A stretch of 12,184 nucleotides of DNA from Bacteroidota bacterium (GCA_023430945.1 JAEYYE010000239.1:1-12184); one strand, 5' to 3'; shown: positions 1-6,849, counted from the stretch's first letter. The notes: a model not told the origin generated them from the sequence alone. Numbers and translations are program-made.

Positions 1-70
1 GCATTTTTCTTTGTGCAACTGGCGGCTTGGCTCTTTTGGCTAAGGCAGGCCAGGAATCATTAGGCCTCAA

Positions 71-1033
71 ATGTCCCGCTCCCTCACCGTCCACTGCCCA
101 CCTCCTGAAGAGGCGCGACTCGTGGCCGAACCTTCTCCCCTTGCTCCCGGGCAGGCGCAGATCTGGTTCGCGCGGCTGGAGGAGATGCGCGGGCGGATCC
201 CCAGGTACCAGGCTCTGCTGGACGAAGAGGAACAGCAACGCGCCGATCGCTTTCGTTTTCCGATCGATCGGGAACGCTATATCATCGGGCACGGCATGTT
301 GCGGATGCTCCTCTCCCGCTACACCGGCATCGATCCGATCGAGATCAGGACCGGACGCGGAAAACACGGAAAACCCTTTCTACCTGACCGATCGATCCAC
401 TTCAACTTAAGCGATACCAAGGATGCGGTGCTGATCGCCTTTGCACTGGATGAGGAGATCGGCGCCGATCTGGAAACGGTCACACGTACGGTGGACCATG
501 ATGCTGTGGCAGATCACTACTTCACCCGCCGCGAGGTGGAATGGATCAACGCCAGCGAGGACCGCAAACGCCGCTTCCTGGAGCTTTGGACGCGCAAGGA
601 GGCCGTGCTCAAGGCAAGCGGCGTGGGCATCATGGACGATCTGCGGGTGCTGGAGGTGCATGATAACTGCAACACCATGCGCATCGCGCACGAGGCCTTT
701 GTGGCCGATGCTGCGCAGGAGTATGTGGTGAAGACCTGGCGGCTTGGGGGGGAGCATGTGGTGAGCCTGGCGGGGGTGCGGGAGTTGGAGGTGAGGTTTG
801 TGGGGTCTCTATTCGTAGATGATCGTTTCGAACGAGCTCGTTTCGTTGGCAATCGACCAGGAAGATTTACTGATCTTCCCCACTGGACATTCGAGATCAA
901 CGAGGTTTCTGCTGGAACTTATCAATTGATCGGCAAACGGGATGGCCGAACAATGATCACCTTGAATGGATTTGTTGAAGTTGAACTATTACGACAGGCT
1001 GTGATCCGCGCACGCGAGTTTGAGAAGTTGTAA
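71..1033 (+). CDS. 4'-phosphopantetheinyl transferase superfamily protein with extra C-terminal tail
   Basis: Predicted to move the phosphopantetheine arm of coenzyme A onto a conserved serine of a carrier protein, in the cytoplasm. The 320-residue product shows the Sfp-type signature: FNLSDTKDA (111-119), where many relatives have H in place of D115; the metal-binding GADLE (131-135, D133 and E135); and WTRKEAVLKASGVGI (173-187), with E177 as the third acidic ligand and K181. The family-like part ends near residue 245 (…LAGVRELEVRFV). A further stretch of about 70 residues (about 250-320, FERARFVGNRPGRF…) is not part of the usual domain, and its DNA is less GC-rich than the gene body. The ATG at 71 is chosen because the protein aligns naturally from there. 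No clear promoter was seen, only a weak -7-like TTTCTTTG at 6-13. The carrier-protein target cannot be told from sequence. Transferase call is solid; the tail is unexplained. Confidence 0.85.
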   Translation: MSRSLTVHCPPPEEARLVAEPSPLAPGQAQIWFARLEEMRGRIPRYQALLDEEEQQRADRFRFPIDRERYIIGHGMLRMLLSRYTGIDPIEIRTGRGKHGKPFLPDRSIHFNLSDTKDAVLIAFALDEEIGADLETVTRTVDHDAVADHYFTRREVEWINASEDRKRRFLELWTRKEAVLKASGVGIMDDLRVLEVHDNCNTMRIAHEAFVADAAQEYVVKTWRLGGEHVVSLAGVRELEVRFVGSLFVDDRFERARFVGNRPGRFTDLPHWTFEINEVSAGTYQLIGKRDGRTMITLNGFVEVELLRQAVIRAREFEKL

Positions 1034-1042
1034 ATTCGTTGC

Positions 1043-1255
1043 ATGTCCAACGCTGATCTCTTCCTCAAGATCAATTCTCTTCCAGAGGACGTTCGAAAAC
1101 AGGTGCTCGAATTGATCGACCGCCTGATGAAGGATCGCACACCCAAACAAGAGCGGCAACTGCCTAAACGAAAGCTGGGCCTTCTGAAAGGCAAGATCAA
1201 GATCAGCGATGACTTCGATGCGCCGCTGGATGACATGAAGGACTACATGGAATGA
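1043..1255 (+). CDS. DUF2281 family antitoxin (VapB-like partner)
   Basis: A 70-residue acidic/basic protein likely to neutralise the PIN toxin encoded immediately downstream. Residues 13-31 (LPEDVRKQVLELIDRLMKD) form an amphipathic helix typical of DUF2281. The C-terminal part (about 45-70) contains GLLKGKIKISDDFDAPLDDM, a close match to the family hallmark (G…KGKIK.SDDFD.PL…). In this family the tail is thought to contact the toxin. The stop codon overlaps the toxin start by 4 bases (ATGA at 1252-1255), the usual coupling of type II toxin-antitoxin pairs. The start lies 9 bases after the transferase stop, so the pair may be cotranscribed with that gene. DNA binding and autoregulation are known for some antitoxins but nothing here shows an operator. 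The order antitoxin then toxin is standard. Confidence 0.8.
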   Translation: MSNADLFLKINSLPEDVRKQVLELIDRLMKDRTPKQERQLPKRKLGLLKGKIKISDDFDAPLDDMKDYME

Positions 1256-1635
1256 AAGTCCTTCTGGATACTCACATGCTTCTTTGGGCGTTGGACCCTG
1301 ACCCGAAACTTCCGGCCAAGGCGCGAGTGATCATGGAGGATCCCAAGAAGATCGTTCTGGTCAGCATTGCATCGCTTTGGGAGATCACGATAAAATCCTC
1401 TTTGGGAAGGTTACAACTGGGGATCATCATCGATGAACTTTGGGAAAAGACCGCAGACTTCGTTTCAGCGATCATTCCGATCACCCAAGAACATCTGACG
1501 ACACTTCACGCGCTTCCACTCCATCACCGTGATCCATTCGACCGGCTGATCATTGCTCAAGCGAAACAGGACGAGTTGTTCCTGTTGACCTCTGATAGAG
1601 CGTTGAGTGCTTATGGTGTTACGGTGACATCGTAA
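1252..1635 (+). CDS. PIN-domain ribonuclease toxin, VapC family
   Basis: A 127-residue PIN-domain protein, the predicted toxin of a type II toxin-antitoxin pair. Family members are Mg2+-dependent ribonucleases that cleave tRNA or rRNA when the antitoxin is degraded. The acidic residues expected in the active site are all present: D6 (VLLDTHMLLWAL), E44 (SLWEITIK), D94/D97 (HHRDPFDRLIIAQA) and D115 (LLTSDRAL). The HRDPFDRL and SLWEI.IK motifs are typical of the subgroup that pairs with DUF2281 antitoxins. Length and motifs are complete, so the toxin appears intact. Translation is probably coupled to the antitoxin through the ATGA overlap. The RNA target cannot be predicted. No terminator was seen directly downstream. 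Confidence 0.88.
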   Translation: MKVLLDTHMLLWALDPDPKLPAKARVIMEDPKKIVLVSIASLWEITIKSSLGRLQLGIIIDELWEKTADFVSAIIPITQEHLTTLHALPLHHRDPFDRLIIAQAKQDELFLLTSDRALSAYGVTVTS

Positions 1636-1650
1636 AACACGCTTCACCCC

Positions 1651-1719
1651 GTGCCAAAGCTCACCTACCACGAACTCCCCGTCCCCACCGATCTCATTGA
1701 CGAGTTGATCTGCATCTGA
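1651..1719 (+). pseudogene. Possible N-terminal remnant of a lost gene (23 codons, GTG start)
   Basis: A 22-residue reading frame beginning VPKLTYHELPVPTDLIDELI and then TGA. It has the look of the first residues of a real protein, with an initiator-like start followed by KLTYHELP, but it ends almost at once. It lies in the 98-base gap between the PIN toxin and the VOC gene, next to genes that may be mobile. It could be a chance frame, a tiny peptide or the stub left by a deletion. I do not recognise a parent family. Confidence 0.2.
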
Positions 1720-1733
1720 AGTATTTTCAAATT

Positions 1734-2156
1734 ATGCAACTCACCCCCTATCTCACTTTCGACGCAACCTGCGAAGAAGCCTTGCGCTTCTACGCCAAAC
1801 ACCTTGGGGGCGAGTTCCGGATCATCCAGCGGTTCGGGGATGCGCCGGGTGAGATCCCCGAAGTGCTAAAAGACCGCGTGTTGCATGCGCAGTTCCGCAG
1901 TGGCGGTATGTACTTCATGGCATCCGATGCCATGCCCGGCGATGATGTGAAAGCCGGCAACATCACTCTAAGCCTCGATCTAAAGAATGCCGATCAACAG
2001 ACGCGGATCTTCAATGCATTCGCGGATGGTGGCAAGGTGACGATGCCGTTGGAAGCGACTTTCTGGAAGGCGCGATTCGGGATGGTCATCGATCGGTTCG
2101 GGATCCCCTGGATGTTGAACCACAACCTGACCGGGCTCAACGACCATGCGGGTTGA
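1734..2156 (+). CDS. VOC family protein, PhnB/glyoxalase-like
   Basis: A 140-residue protein of the vicinal oxygen chelate superfamily, PhnB-like subgroup (once named 3-demethylubiquinone-9 3-methyltransferase-like). The N-terminus MQLTPYLTFDATCEEALRFYAKHLGGEF has the characteristic beta-alpha opening with the fold's Y/F residues. Residues of about 46-63 (KDRVLHAQFRSGGMYFMA) and the C-terminal part FWKARFGMVIDRFGIPWMLN (about 110-129) match the repeated betaalphabetabetabeta modules, including the 'FG…D.FG..W' signature. These proteins dimerise. Some bind metal, but many PhnB-like members have no known substrate, so no reaction is assigned. The ATG is preceded by AT-rich sequence without a Shine-Dalgarno. 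The gene stands alone and is followed by the hairpin terminator at 2270-2297. Confidence 0.85.
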   Translation: MQLTPYLTFDATCEEALRFYAKHLGGEFRIIQRFGDAPGEIPEVLKDRVLHAQFRSGGMYFMASDAMPGDDVKAGNITLSLDLKNADQQTRIFNAFADGGKVTMPLEATFWKARFGMVIDRFGIPWMLNHNLTGLNDHAG

Positions 2157-2269
2157 AATAACCATCGGCTCTGATCGGAAATAATTTCTTCCTTTTGTTT
2201 ACATGAGAACGCACCAAGCGGCTGATGTGTAATGGCCACATTGTAAGAATGTTCCAACAAAATGAAAAT

Positions 2270-2297
2270 GGCCGGATCATACGATCCGGCCGTTTTT
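2270..2297. terminator. Hairpin terminator usable from both strands
   Basis: A perfect 9-bp stem GGCCGGATC (2270-2278) and GATCCGGCC (2283-2291) with the loop ATAC, followed by GTTTTT on the plus strand. It is preceded by AAAATGAAAAT, which gives a T-rich tract on the minus strand. It sits between the converging VOC gene (+) and beta-barrel gene (-), as expected for a shared terminator. Confidence 0.85.
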
Positions 2298-2318
2298 CAC
2301 GAGTTGCTATGATCGAAC

Positions 2319-2993
2319 TTATTCGCCTGCGCGATCGCCACCCAGGTTGAACAAGTACGCGATACGGATCCCAACGTAACTGTACGCTGAAGAGGTCGGA
2401 TAGGTGAAGTACTCATTACCCGCACCTGGGATCTGCACCTGTAGCCCGTCCTCATCATCGGCACCGATACCTTGGAAACGTACACCTACATCAAGCCGTT
2501 CGGATTGGTAACCCAAACCAAGTGCATAGCTGAACAAAGTTGATGTGATACCAACGGTTGGCAGCGTAACGGTCTCAGTCACCGGATCCACACCGCCAAC
2601 CGTATCGGCTCCGGCCACCACCTGGTACTGCACCTCACCGAATTCGCGGATCATGCTGTGGAGACCACCTTGCAGATGAGCGTACCAGCCGAGCTGGGGT
2701 TCAGTGAAGTAGTATTTCAACCCGAGATGGGCCGGGATCATGTTCCACCCTGTGTAACGGGCATCATCCTTCATGAATACAAGTGAATAACCGCCCTGCA
2801 CGGTGATCCCTACGCGGCCGACCGGAAATTCCAGTCCCAGCGTAGGCCCAAGGATCAAGCTGGCGCCATCATCGGACATATCACCGAACGGAACGCCAAC
2901 GTCTGCACCCAACGACAACTGCGTTGTCTGTGCAGATAGATAGCTGGCACCACAAATAGCAGTACCGATCATTATTGTTTTCAGGATGTTCAT
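2319..2993 (-). CDS. Secreted outer-membrane beta-barrel (porin-like) protein
   Basis: A 224-residue protein with an N-terminal signal peptide (MNILKTIMIGTAICGASYLSAQ, cleavage likely after SA or SAQ near residue 21-22). The rest is rich in alternating hydrophobic/polar strands with Gly and aromatic residues (LSLGADVGVPFGD, LGLEFPVGRVGITVQGGYSL, HLGLKYYF, LGWYAHLQGGLH, SYALGLGYQSERLDVGVRFQG). It ends with a final strand YSYVGIRIAYLFNL. This is the pattern of the Bacteroidota outer-membrane beta-barrel family of about 8 strands. The start at 2993 is preferred over an in-frame ATG 30 codons upstream because it places the signal peptide at the N-terminus. No specific substrate can be assigned. 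The gene follows aconitase on the same strand, but a terminator lies between them, so it should have its own promoter. I found no convincing -7 box. Confidence 0.75.
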   Translation of the reverse strand: MNILKTIMIGTAICGASYLSAQTTQLSLGADVGVPFGDMSDDGASLILGPTLGLEFPVGRVGITVQGGYSLVFMKDDARYTGWNMIPAHLGLKYYFTEPQLGWYAHLQGGLHSMIREFGEVQYQVVAGADTVGGVDPVTETVTLPTVGITSTLFSYALGLGYQSERLDVGVRFQGIGADDEDGLQVQIPGAGNEYFTYPTSSAYSYVGIRIAYLFNLGGDRAGE

Positions 2994-3141
2994 TGGTTCA
3001 ATGGATTTTTCTTTTTTACCGCCCGTGCTTCTCACCAATACCAGACCATTGATGCCGGAGCACGACGGATCCAACGCACACACCCGAACACTACCAGCTG
3101 ATCATCAAGTGAATAACACTCCATTCAGCTTGAATGCAAGT

Positions 3142-3175
3142 AAAAAAAGAAGGGGTGATCCTGCGACACCCCTTC
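3142..3175 (-). terminator. Rho-independent terminator of the aconitase gene
   Basis: Read on the minus strand, this is a 9-bp stem GAAGGGGTG / CACCCCTTC with a 9-base loop, followed by seven T residues (A run at 3142-3148 on the plus strand). The stem occupies 3149-3157 and 3167-3175, about 20 bases after the aconitase stop codon. Confidence 0.9.
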
Positions 3176-3194
3176 CATTTCCGTGGAAACCTTT

Positions 3195-5468
3195 CTATAC
3201 CTTTTGTTGAGCGCGGATCAGGTTGAGGGCACCCCCGGCCTTGAACCATTCCACCTGCTGGTGGTTGTAGGTATGCTCGCACATGATCGTATCGCGGCTG
3301 CCGTCGGTATGCTTCAATACCATCGTAAGGGGCCTTCCCGGTGCGAAATCCACCAGGTCGATCACATCGATCCGATCGTTCTCCTGGATCAGTTCGTAAT
3401 CGCTTTCCTTTCGGAAGGTCAGCGCGAGCATCCCCTGTTTCTTCAAGTTCGTCTCGTGGATCCGCGCGAAGCTCTTTACAAGGACGGCCGCAACACCCAG
3501 GTGGCGTGGCTGCATGGCGGCATGTTCACGGCTGCTGCCCTCACCGTAATTGTGGTCACCAACAATGATGCTCTTCACTCGCGCGGCCTTGTATGAGCGT
3601 TGTGTAGCGGGCACCGCACCATATTCGCCCGTCAGCTGGTTCTTCACCTTGTCTGTTTCCCCATTGAAGAAGTTGACCGCACCGATGAGCGTATTGTTAC
3701 TGATGTTGTCCAGGTGCCCACGATAACGCAACCAAGGACCGGCCATACTGATGTGATCGGTGGTGCATTTCCCCTTTGCCTTGATCAACACCACTGCATC
3801 GGTGATATTCATCCCATCCCACGCTGGGAAGGGTTCGAGTAGTTGCAGCCGTTCGCTTTCCGGCTTTACCACCACCTGCACATTCCGTCCATCGGCGGCA
3901 GGAGCCTTGTAACCGGCATCCTTCACATCAAACCCCATCGGTGGCAGTTCCACACCGACCGGTTCATCGAGCATCACTTCCTCGCCATCCTCATTCTTCA
4001 ACTTGTCCGTAAGCGGATTGAAGGTGAGGTCGCCAGCGATCGCAAAAGCAGTTACGATCTCAGGACTGGCTACGAATGCGTGCGTATTCGGATTGCCATC
4101 ATTACGCTTGGCAAAATTCCGGTTGAAGCTTGTGATGATCGAGTTCTTCCGATTCGGATCATCGGTGTGCCGGGCCCACTGGCCAATGCATGGCCCGCAA
4201 GCGTTCGCCAGCACCACCCCACCCATTTGATCGAAGGTCTGGAGGATCCCATCCCGTTCAGCTGTAAACCTTACTTGTTCACTCCCTGGTGTGATGGTGA
4301 ACTCGCTCTTCACCTTCAACTTTTTCGTCGCAGCCTGTTTTGCGACGCTCGCACTCCGGGTAAGATCTTCGTAGCTGCTGTTGGTGCAACTTCCGATCAA
4401 GCCCACTTCAAGCTTCGCCGGCCACTCATTTTCCTTCACTGCCGCAGCGAACCGGCTGATCGGCCAGGCCAGGTCCGGTGTGAAAGGTCCGTTCACGTGC
4501 GGCTCCAGAGTGCTCAGATCGATCTCTATCACCTGATCGAAGTACTTGCCTGGATCGGCATACACTTCCTTGTCGCCCTGAAGGTGCTCGGCGATGGCAT
4601 CGGCCATCACGGCGACCACTTCGCGGCCGGTACCATTCAGGTAGCGGCGCATGCTGTCGTCGTAACCGAATGTGCTGGTCGTAGCGCCAACTTCCGCGCC
4701 CATGTTGCAGATCGTACCCTTTCCGGTGCAACTCAGGCTTTCAGCGCCTGGCCCGAAGTATTCGATGATCGCGCCGGTTCCACCTTTTACGGTAAGAATG
4801 CCAGCCACCTTGAGGATCACATCCTTCGGTGAGGCCCAACCGTTTAGCTTCCCGGTAAGCTTCACCCCGATGATCTTCGGCCATTTCAATTCCCACGCGA
4901 GCCCGCTCATCACATCACAGGCATCGGCCCCGCCCACACCGATCGCGATCATGCCCAGGCCGCCTGCGTTCACCGTATGGCTGTCCGTACCGATCATCAA
5001 TCCACCGGGGAAAGCATATTGCTCCAGCACCACCTGGTGGATGATCCCTGCGCCGGGTTTCCAGAAACCGATCCCGTATTTATTGCTGATGCTCTCCAGG
5101 AACGTGAACACTTCGTTGCTCTTCAGCATCGCTTCCTGCAGATCGGCGCTGGCACCCACGCGGGCCTGGATGAGGTGATCGCAATGCACCGTGCTCGGCA
5201 CCGCAACGCGATCGCGGCCGGTGGTGCTGAATTGCAGAAGGGCCATCTGAGCAGTCGCATCCTGCATCGCCACCCGATCGGGAGCGAAATCGACATAGCT
5301 GCCCCCGCGAACGAACGGCTCGTTCGTGGTCTCGTTCCAAAGATGGGAGTAAAGGATCTTCTCTGTAAGGGTAAGCGGTTTGCCGACCAATTTCCTTGCG
5401 GCGTTCACGCGTTCCGGCAAACGGCTGTACACCGTTTTGATCATATCAAGGTCGAAGATCTGGCTCAT
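3195..5468 (-). CDS. acn: Aconitate hydratase (mitochondrial-type aconitase)
   Basis: Aconitase of the citric acid cycle, isomerising citrate to isocitrate through cis-aconitate with a [4Fe-4S] cluster, in the cytoplasm. The product has 757 residues, the usual length for the mitochondrial-type enzyme. The cluster ligands are visible: C361 (GLIGSCTNSSYEDL) and C424/C427 (ANACGPCIGQW). Also present are the substrate-binding IGTDSHTVNAGGLG (159-172), the swivel-domain motif GDHNYGEGSSREHAAMQPRHLG (637-658, with the catalytic Ser and Arg at about 645-647), and the KCTTDHIS segment (567-574). The start at 5468 is chosen because MSQIFDLDMIKTVYSRLPERV matches family N-termini. An in-frame ATG 40 codons upstream would read through the promoter and overlap rplI's end. 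A TACCTTTG box lies 17 bases upstream and a strong terminator downstream, so it is probably a single-gene transcript. Confidence 0.97.
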   Translation of the reverse strand: MSQIFDLDMIKTVYSRLPERVNAARKLVGKPLTLTEKILYSHLWNETTNEPFVRGGSYVDFAPDRVAMQDATAQMALLQFSTTGRDRVAVPSTVHCDHLIQARVGASADLQEAMLKSNEVFTFLESISNKYGIGFWKPGAGIIHQVVLEQYAFPGGLMIGTDSHTVNAGGLGMIAIGVGGADACDVMSGLAWELKWPKIIGVKLTGKLNGWASPKDVILKVAGILTVKGGTGAIIEYFGPGAESLSCTGKGTICNMGAEVGATTSTFGYDDSMRRYLNGTGREVVAVMADAIAEHLQGDKEVYADPGKYFDQVIEIDLSTLEPHVNGPFTPDLAWPISRFAAAVKENEWPAKLEVGLIGSCTNSSYEDLTRSASVAKQAATKKLKVKSEFTITPGSEQVRFTAERDGILQTFDQMGGVVLANACGPCIGQWARHTDDPNRKNSIITSFNRNFAKRNDGNPNTHAFVASPEIVTAFAIAGDLTFNPLTDKLKNEDGEEVMLDEPVGVELPPMGFDVKDAGYKAPAADGRNVQVVVKPESERLQLLEPFPAWDGMNITDAVVLIKAKGKCTTDHISMAGPWLRYRGHLDNISNNTLIGAVNFFNGETDKVKNQLTGEYGAVPATQRSYKAARVKSIIVGDHNYGEGSSREHAAMQPRHLGVAAVLVKSFARIHETNLKKQGMLALTFRKESDYELIQENDRIDVIDLVDFAPGRPLTMVLKHTDGSRDTIMCEHTYNHQQVEWFKAGGALNLIRAQQKV

Positions 5469-5484
5469 TATATTTTGATTGCAG

Positions 5485-5492
5485 CAAAGGTA
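5485..5492 (-). promoter_or_regulatory. Bacteroidota -7 promoter box for aconitase
   Basis: The minus strand reads TACCTTTG, matching TAnnTTTG exactly, with its end 16 bases before the aconitase ATG. The -33 element is not convincing. A direct repeat of CCGATCGAA (5514-5522 and 5526-5534) lies at the upstream side of the promoter and might bind a regulator. Confidence 0.6.
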
Positions 5493-5539
5493 AGGTTGTG
5501 TGGAAAGATCGATCCGATCGAAGGACCGATCGAAAGCAG

Positions 5540-5563
5540 AAAAGCGGACCGAAGCCCGCTTTT
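5540..5563 (-). terminator. Terminator of the rpsF-rpsR-rplI operon
   Basis: On the minus strand an 8-bp stem AAAAGCGG / CCGCTTTT (arms 5540-5547 and 5556-5563) starts about 20 bases after the rplI stop. It ends in CCGCTTTT followed by CTGCTTT, a moderately T-rich tract. It sits between rplI and the aconitase promoter. Confidence 0.7.
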
Positions 5564-5584
5564 CCTGTTCATGGAGATCATCGA

Positions 5585-6031
5585 TCACTCTTCCACCACC
5601 TCGAAAGGAATGGAACGGACCACGTCGCGGTGGAAAACGACCTCGGCCTCGTACTTGCCGATGCTCTTGATCGCTTCACCCTTGATCTTGATGTTCTTGC
5701 GATCCACCTCGAAGCCGAGGGCACGGATCGCATCGGCGATCTGGATCGTGTTCACACTGCCGAAGATCTTGCCCTTCTCACCCACCTTGGCGCCGATCTT
5801 CAAGGTCTTATCCGCCAGGCCATTGGCCACGGATTCAGCCTTTTCCTTGATCTTCGCTTCCTTGTGGGCACGCTGCTTCATGGTCTCGGCCAGCTGCTTC
5901 TTCTCGCTCGGGGTGGCCACCACCGCGAAACCGCGGGGCAACAGGAAATTCCGTGCGAATCCATCGCGCACCTTCACCACATCATTGGCATAGCCAAGAT
6001 GCTCCACGTCTTGTTTCAGGATCACTTCCAT
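5585..6031 (-). CDS. rplI: 50S ribosomal protein L9 (bL9)
   Basis: Large-subunit protein bL9, which binds 23S rRNA near the L1 stalk and helps to maintain reading frame. The 148-residue length is typical. The N-terminal domain MEVILKQDVEHLGYANDVVKVRDGFARNFLLPRGFAVVAT (1-40) is the conserved rRNA-binding fold. A charged connecting helix follows (about 41-75, EKKQLAETMKQRAHKEAKIKEKAES), then the C-terminal domain (about 76-148, with GKIFGSVNTIQIADAI). It is the last gene of the rpsF-rpsR-rplI operon, 21 bases after rpsR, and is followed by a hairpin terminator. Nothing unusual is seen. Confidence 0.97.
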   Translation of the reverse strand: MEVILKQDVEHLGYANDVVKVRDGFARNFLLPRGFAVVATPSEKKQLAETMKQRAHKEAKIKEKAESVANGLADKTLKIGAKVGEKGKIFGSVNTIQIADAIRALGFEVDRKNIKIKGEAIKSIGKYEAEVVFHRDVVRSIPFEVVEE

Positions 6032-6052
6032 TGTCGTAGTGGTGTCAGTGGT

Positions 6053-6322
6053 TTACTTCAGCATATCGGCCACGTACGGCATCAGTGCCAGGTGGCGGCT
6101 GCGCTTGATCGCCTGGCCGACCTTGCGCTGGTACTTCAGGCTGGTGCCGGTGAGGCGGCGCGGAAGGATCTTGCCCTGCTCGTTCACGAAACGCAGCAGA
6201 AAATCACCGTCCTTGTAATCGATGTAAGTAATGCCCATCTTCTTGAAGCGGCAGTACTTCTCCTTCTTGGTCTCGATCGCGATCGGCGTGAGATAGCGGA
6301 TCTCGCTGTTATCTGCTGACAT
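6053..6322 (-). CDS. rpsR: 30S ribosomal protein S18 (bS18)
   Basis: Small-subunit protein bS18, which forms a heterodimer with bS6 on the platform near the 3' end of 16S rRNA. The product has 89 residues. The conserved core runs from YCRFKKMGITYIDYKD (23-38), through LPRRLTGTSLKYQRKVGQAI (53-72), to KRSRHLALMPYV (73-84). It starts only 4 bases after the rpsF stop, so translation is probably coupled and stoichiometry with bS6 maintained. In flavobacterial ribosomes bS18, bS6 and bS21 are known to help to sequester the anti-Shine-Dalgarno sequence, which fits the general lack of Shine-Dalgarno sites in this window. Confidence 0.97.
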   Translation of the reverse strand: MSADNSEIRYLTPIAIETKKEKYCRFKKMGITYIDYKDGDFLLRFVNEQGKILPRRLTGTSLKYQRKVGQAIKRSRHLALMPYVADMLK

Positions 6323-6326
6323 GGCT

Positions 6327-6701
6327 TTACGCGTTCACGTTGGTTGGTTCGATCGTCTTCTTCGCGGCGGCCGGCTTGCGATCGCGGCGCTTCTCGGCGA
6401 AAGAGATATGATGCTTGTCCATCACCACGGTGAGGAAACGGATGATCCGTTCATCGCGGCGGTATTCGGTCTCGAGCTTTGCCACGAACGCTGCGTCCGC
6501 TTCGAACTCGATCAGGTGGTAGAAGCCCGTGGACTTCTTCTGGATCGGATACGCGAGCTTGCGCATCCCCCAGTCCTCTTCATGGCGGATCTTGCCATTG
6601 CCTGCTTTGATCAGGTCTTTGAATTTGTTTACCGCCTCCTTTGCCTGATCCTCAGACAAAACGGGAGTTAAGATGAAGACGGTCTCGTACCGGTTGGTCA
6701 T
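6327..6701 (-). CDS. rpsF: 30S ribosomal protein S6 (bS6)
   Basis: Small-subunit protein bS6, partner of bS18 in the central domain of 16S rRNA. The 124-residue product begins MTNRYETVFILTPVLSEDQ and carries the ferredoxin-like fold motifs DWGMRKLAYPIQKKSTGFYH (43-62) and RRDERIIRFLTVV (81-93). These are followed by a basic, low-complexity tail (KRRDRKPAAAKK) of the kind common in Bacteroidota bS6. The start at 6701 is preferred over an in-frame ATG 45 codons upstream because of family alignment, and because a TACCTTTG box and a purine-rich AAAGGA lie between the two. It is the first gene of the operon with rpsR and rplI. Confidence 0.97.
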   Translation of the reverse strand: MTNRYETVFILTPVLSEDQAKEAVNKFKDLIKAGNGKIRHEEDWGMRKLAYPIQKKSTGFYHLIEFEADAAFVAKLETEYRRDERIIRFLTVVMDKHHISFAEKRRDRKPAAAKKTIEPTNVNA

Positions 6702-6726
6702 ATTGTCCTTTCGGTTAAATGGGCGG

Positions 6727-6734
6727 CAAAGGTA
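6727..6734 (-). promoter_or_regulatory. Bacteroidota -7 promoter box for rpsF operon
   Basis: The minus strand reads TACCTTTG, identical to the box before aconitase, 25 bases upstream of the rpsF ATG. AAAGGA follows 4 bases before the ATG, the only plausible Shine-Dalgarno-like site noted in the window. No clear -33 TTG is seen. Confidence 0.6.
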
Positions 6735-6738
6735 GGGA

Positions 6739-6845
6739 AAAGTTTGGAAGTTGAGGTTGTTGGAGGTTGGAGGTTGAGAACGGTTTTGACCTTTGAGGCA
6801 GTTGAGGAGTTGATCGAGCCAAGACTCATGGCTCAAGACTCATGG
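6739..6845. repeat. Short tandem-repeat spacer upstream of rpsF
   Basis: The spacer between the oxidoreductase stop and the rpsF promoter is low-complexity. It contains GTTGAGGT-type heptamers, including GGAGGTT twice in tandem (6762-6775). It also contains a 12-base unit CAAGACTCATGG repeated with a period of 14 (6820-6831 and 6834-6845). No gene is seen in it and no hairpin terminator follows the oxidoreductase gene. Confidence 0.6.
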
Positions 6846-6849
6846 GATC

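Noticed and set aside
2..4. CAT that could be the start codon of a divergent minus-strand gene
   Set aside because: Only four bases remain in the window, so nothing can be translated; no promoter box supports it.
27..410. 127-codon frame overlapping the start of the transferase
   Set aside because: It is Arg/Ser/Pro-rich with no motifs and lies out of frame with the supported transferase gene.
2157..2269. Possible small gene or RNA between the VOC gene and its terminator
   Set aside because: Only short frames without motifs and no promoter or stable structure before the hairpin at 2270; it reads as a 3' untranslated region.
3843..6319. Long plus-strand frames (3843-4832, 4977-5993, 5498-6319) opposite aconitase and the ribosomal operon
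   Set aside because: They are shadows of well-supported genes on the minus strand; the translations show no recognisable motifs and cross the boundaries of real genes.
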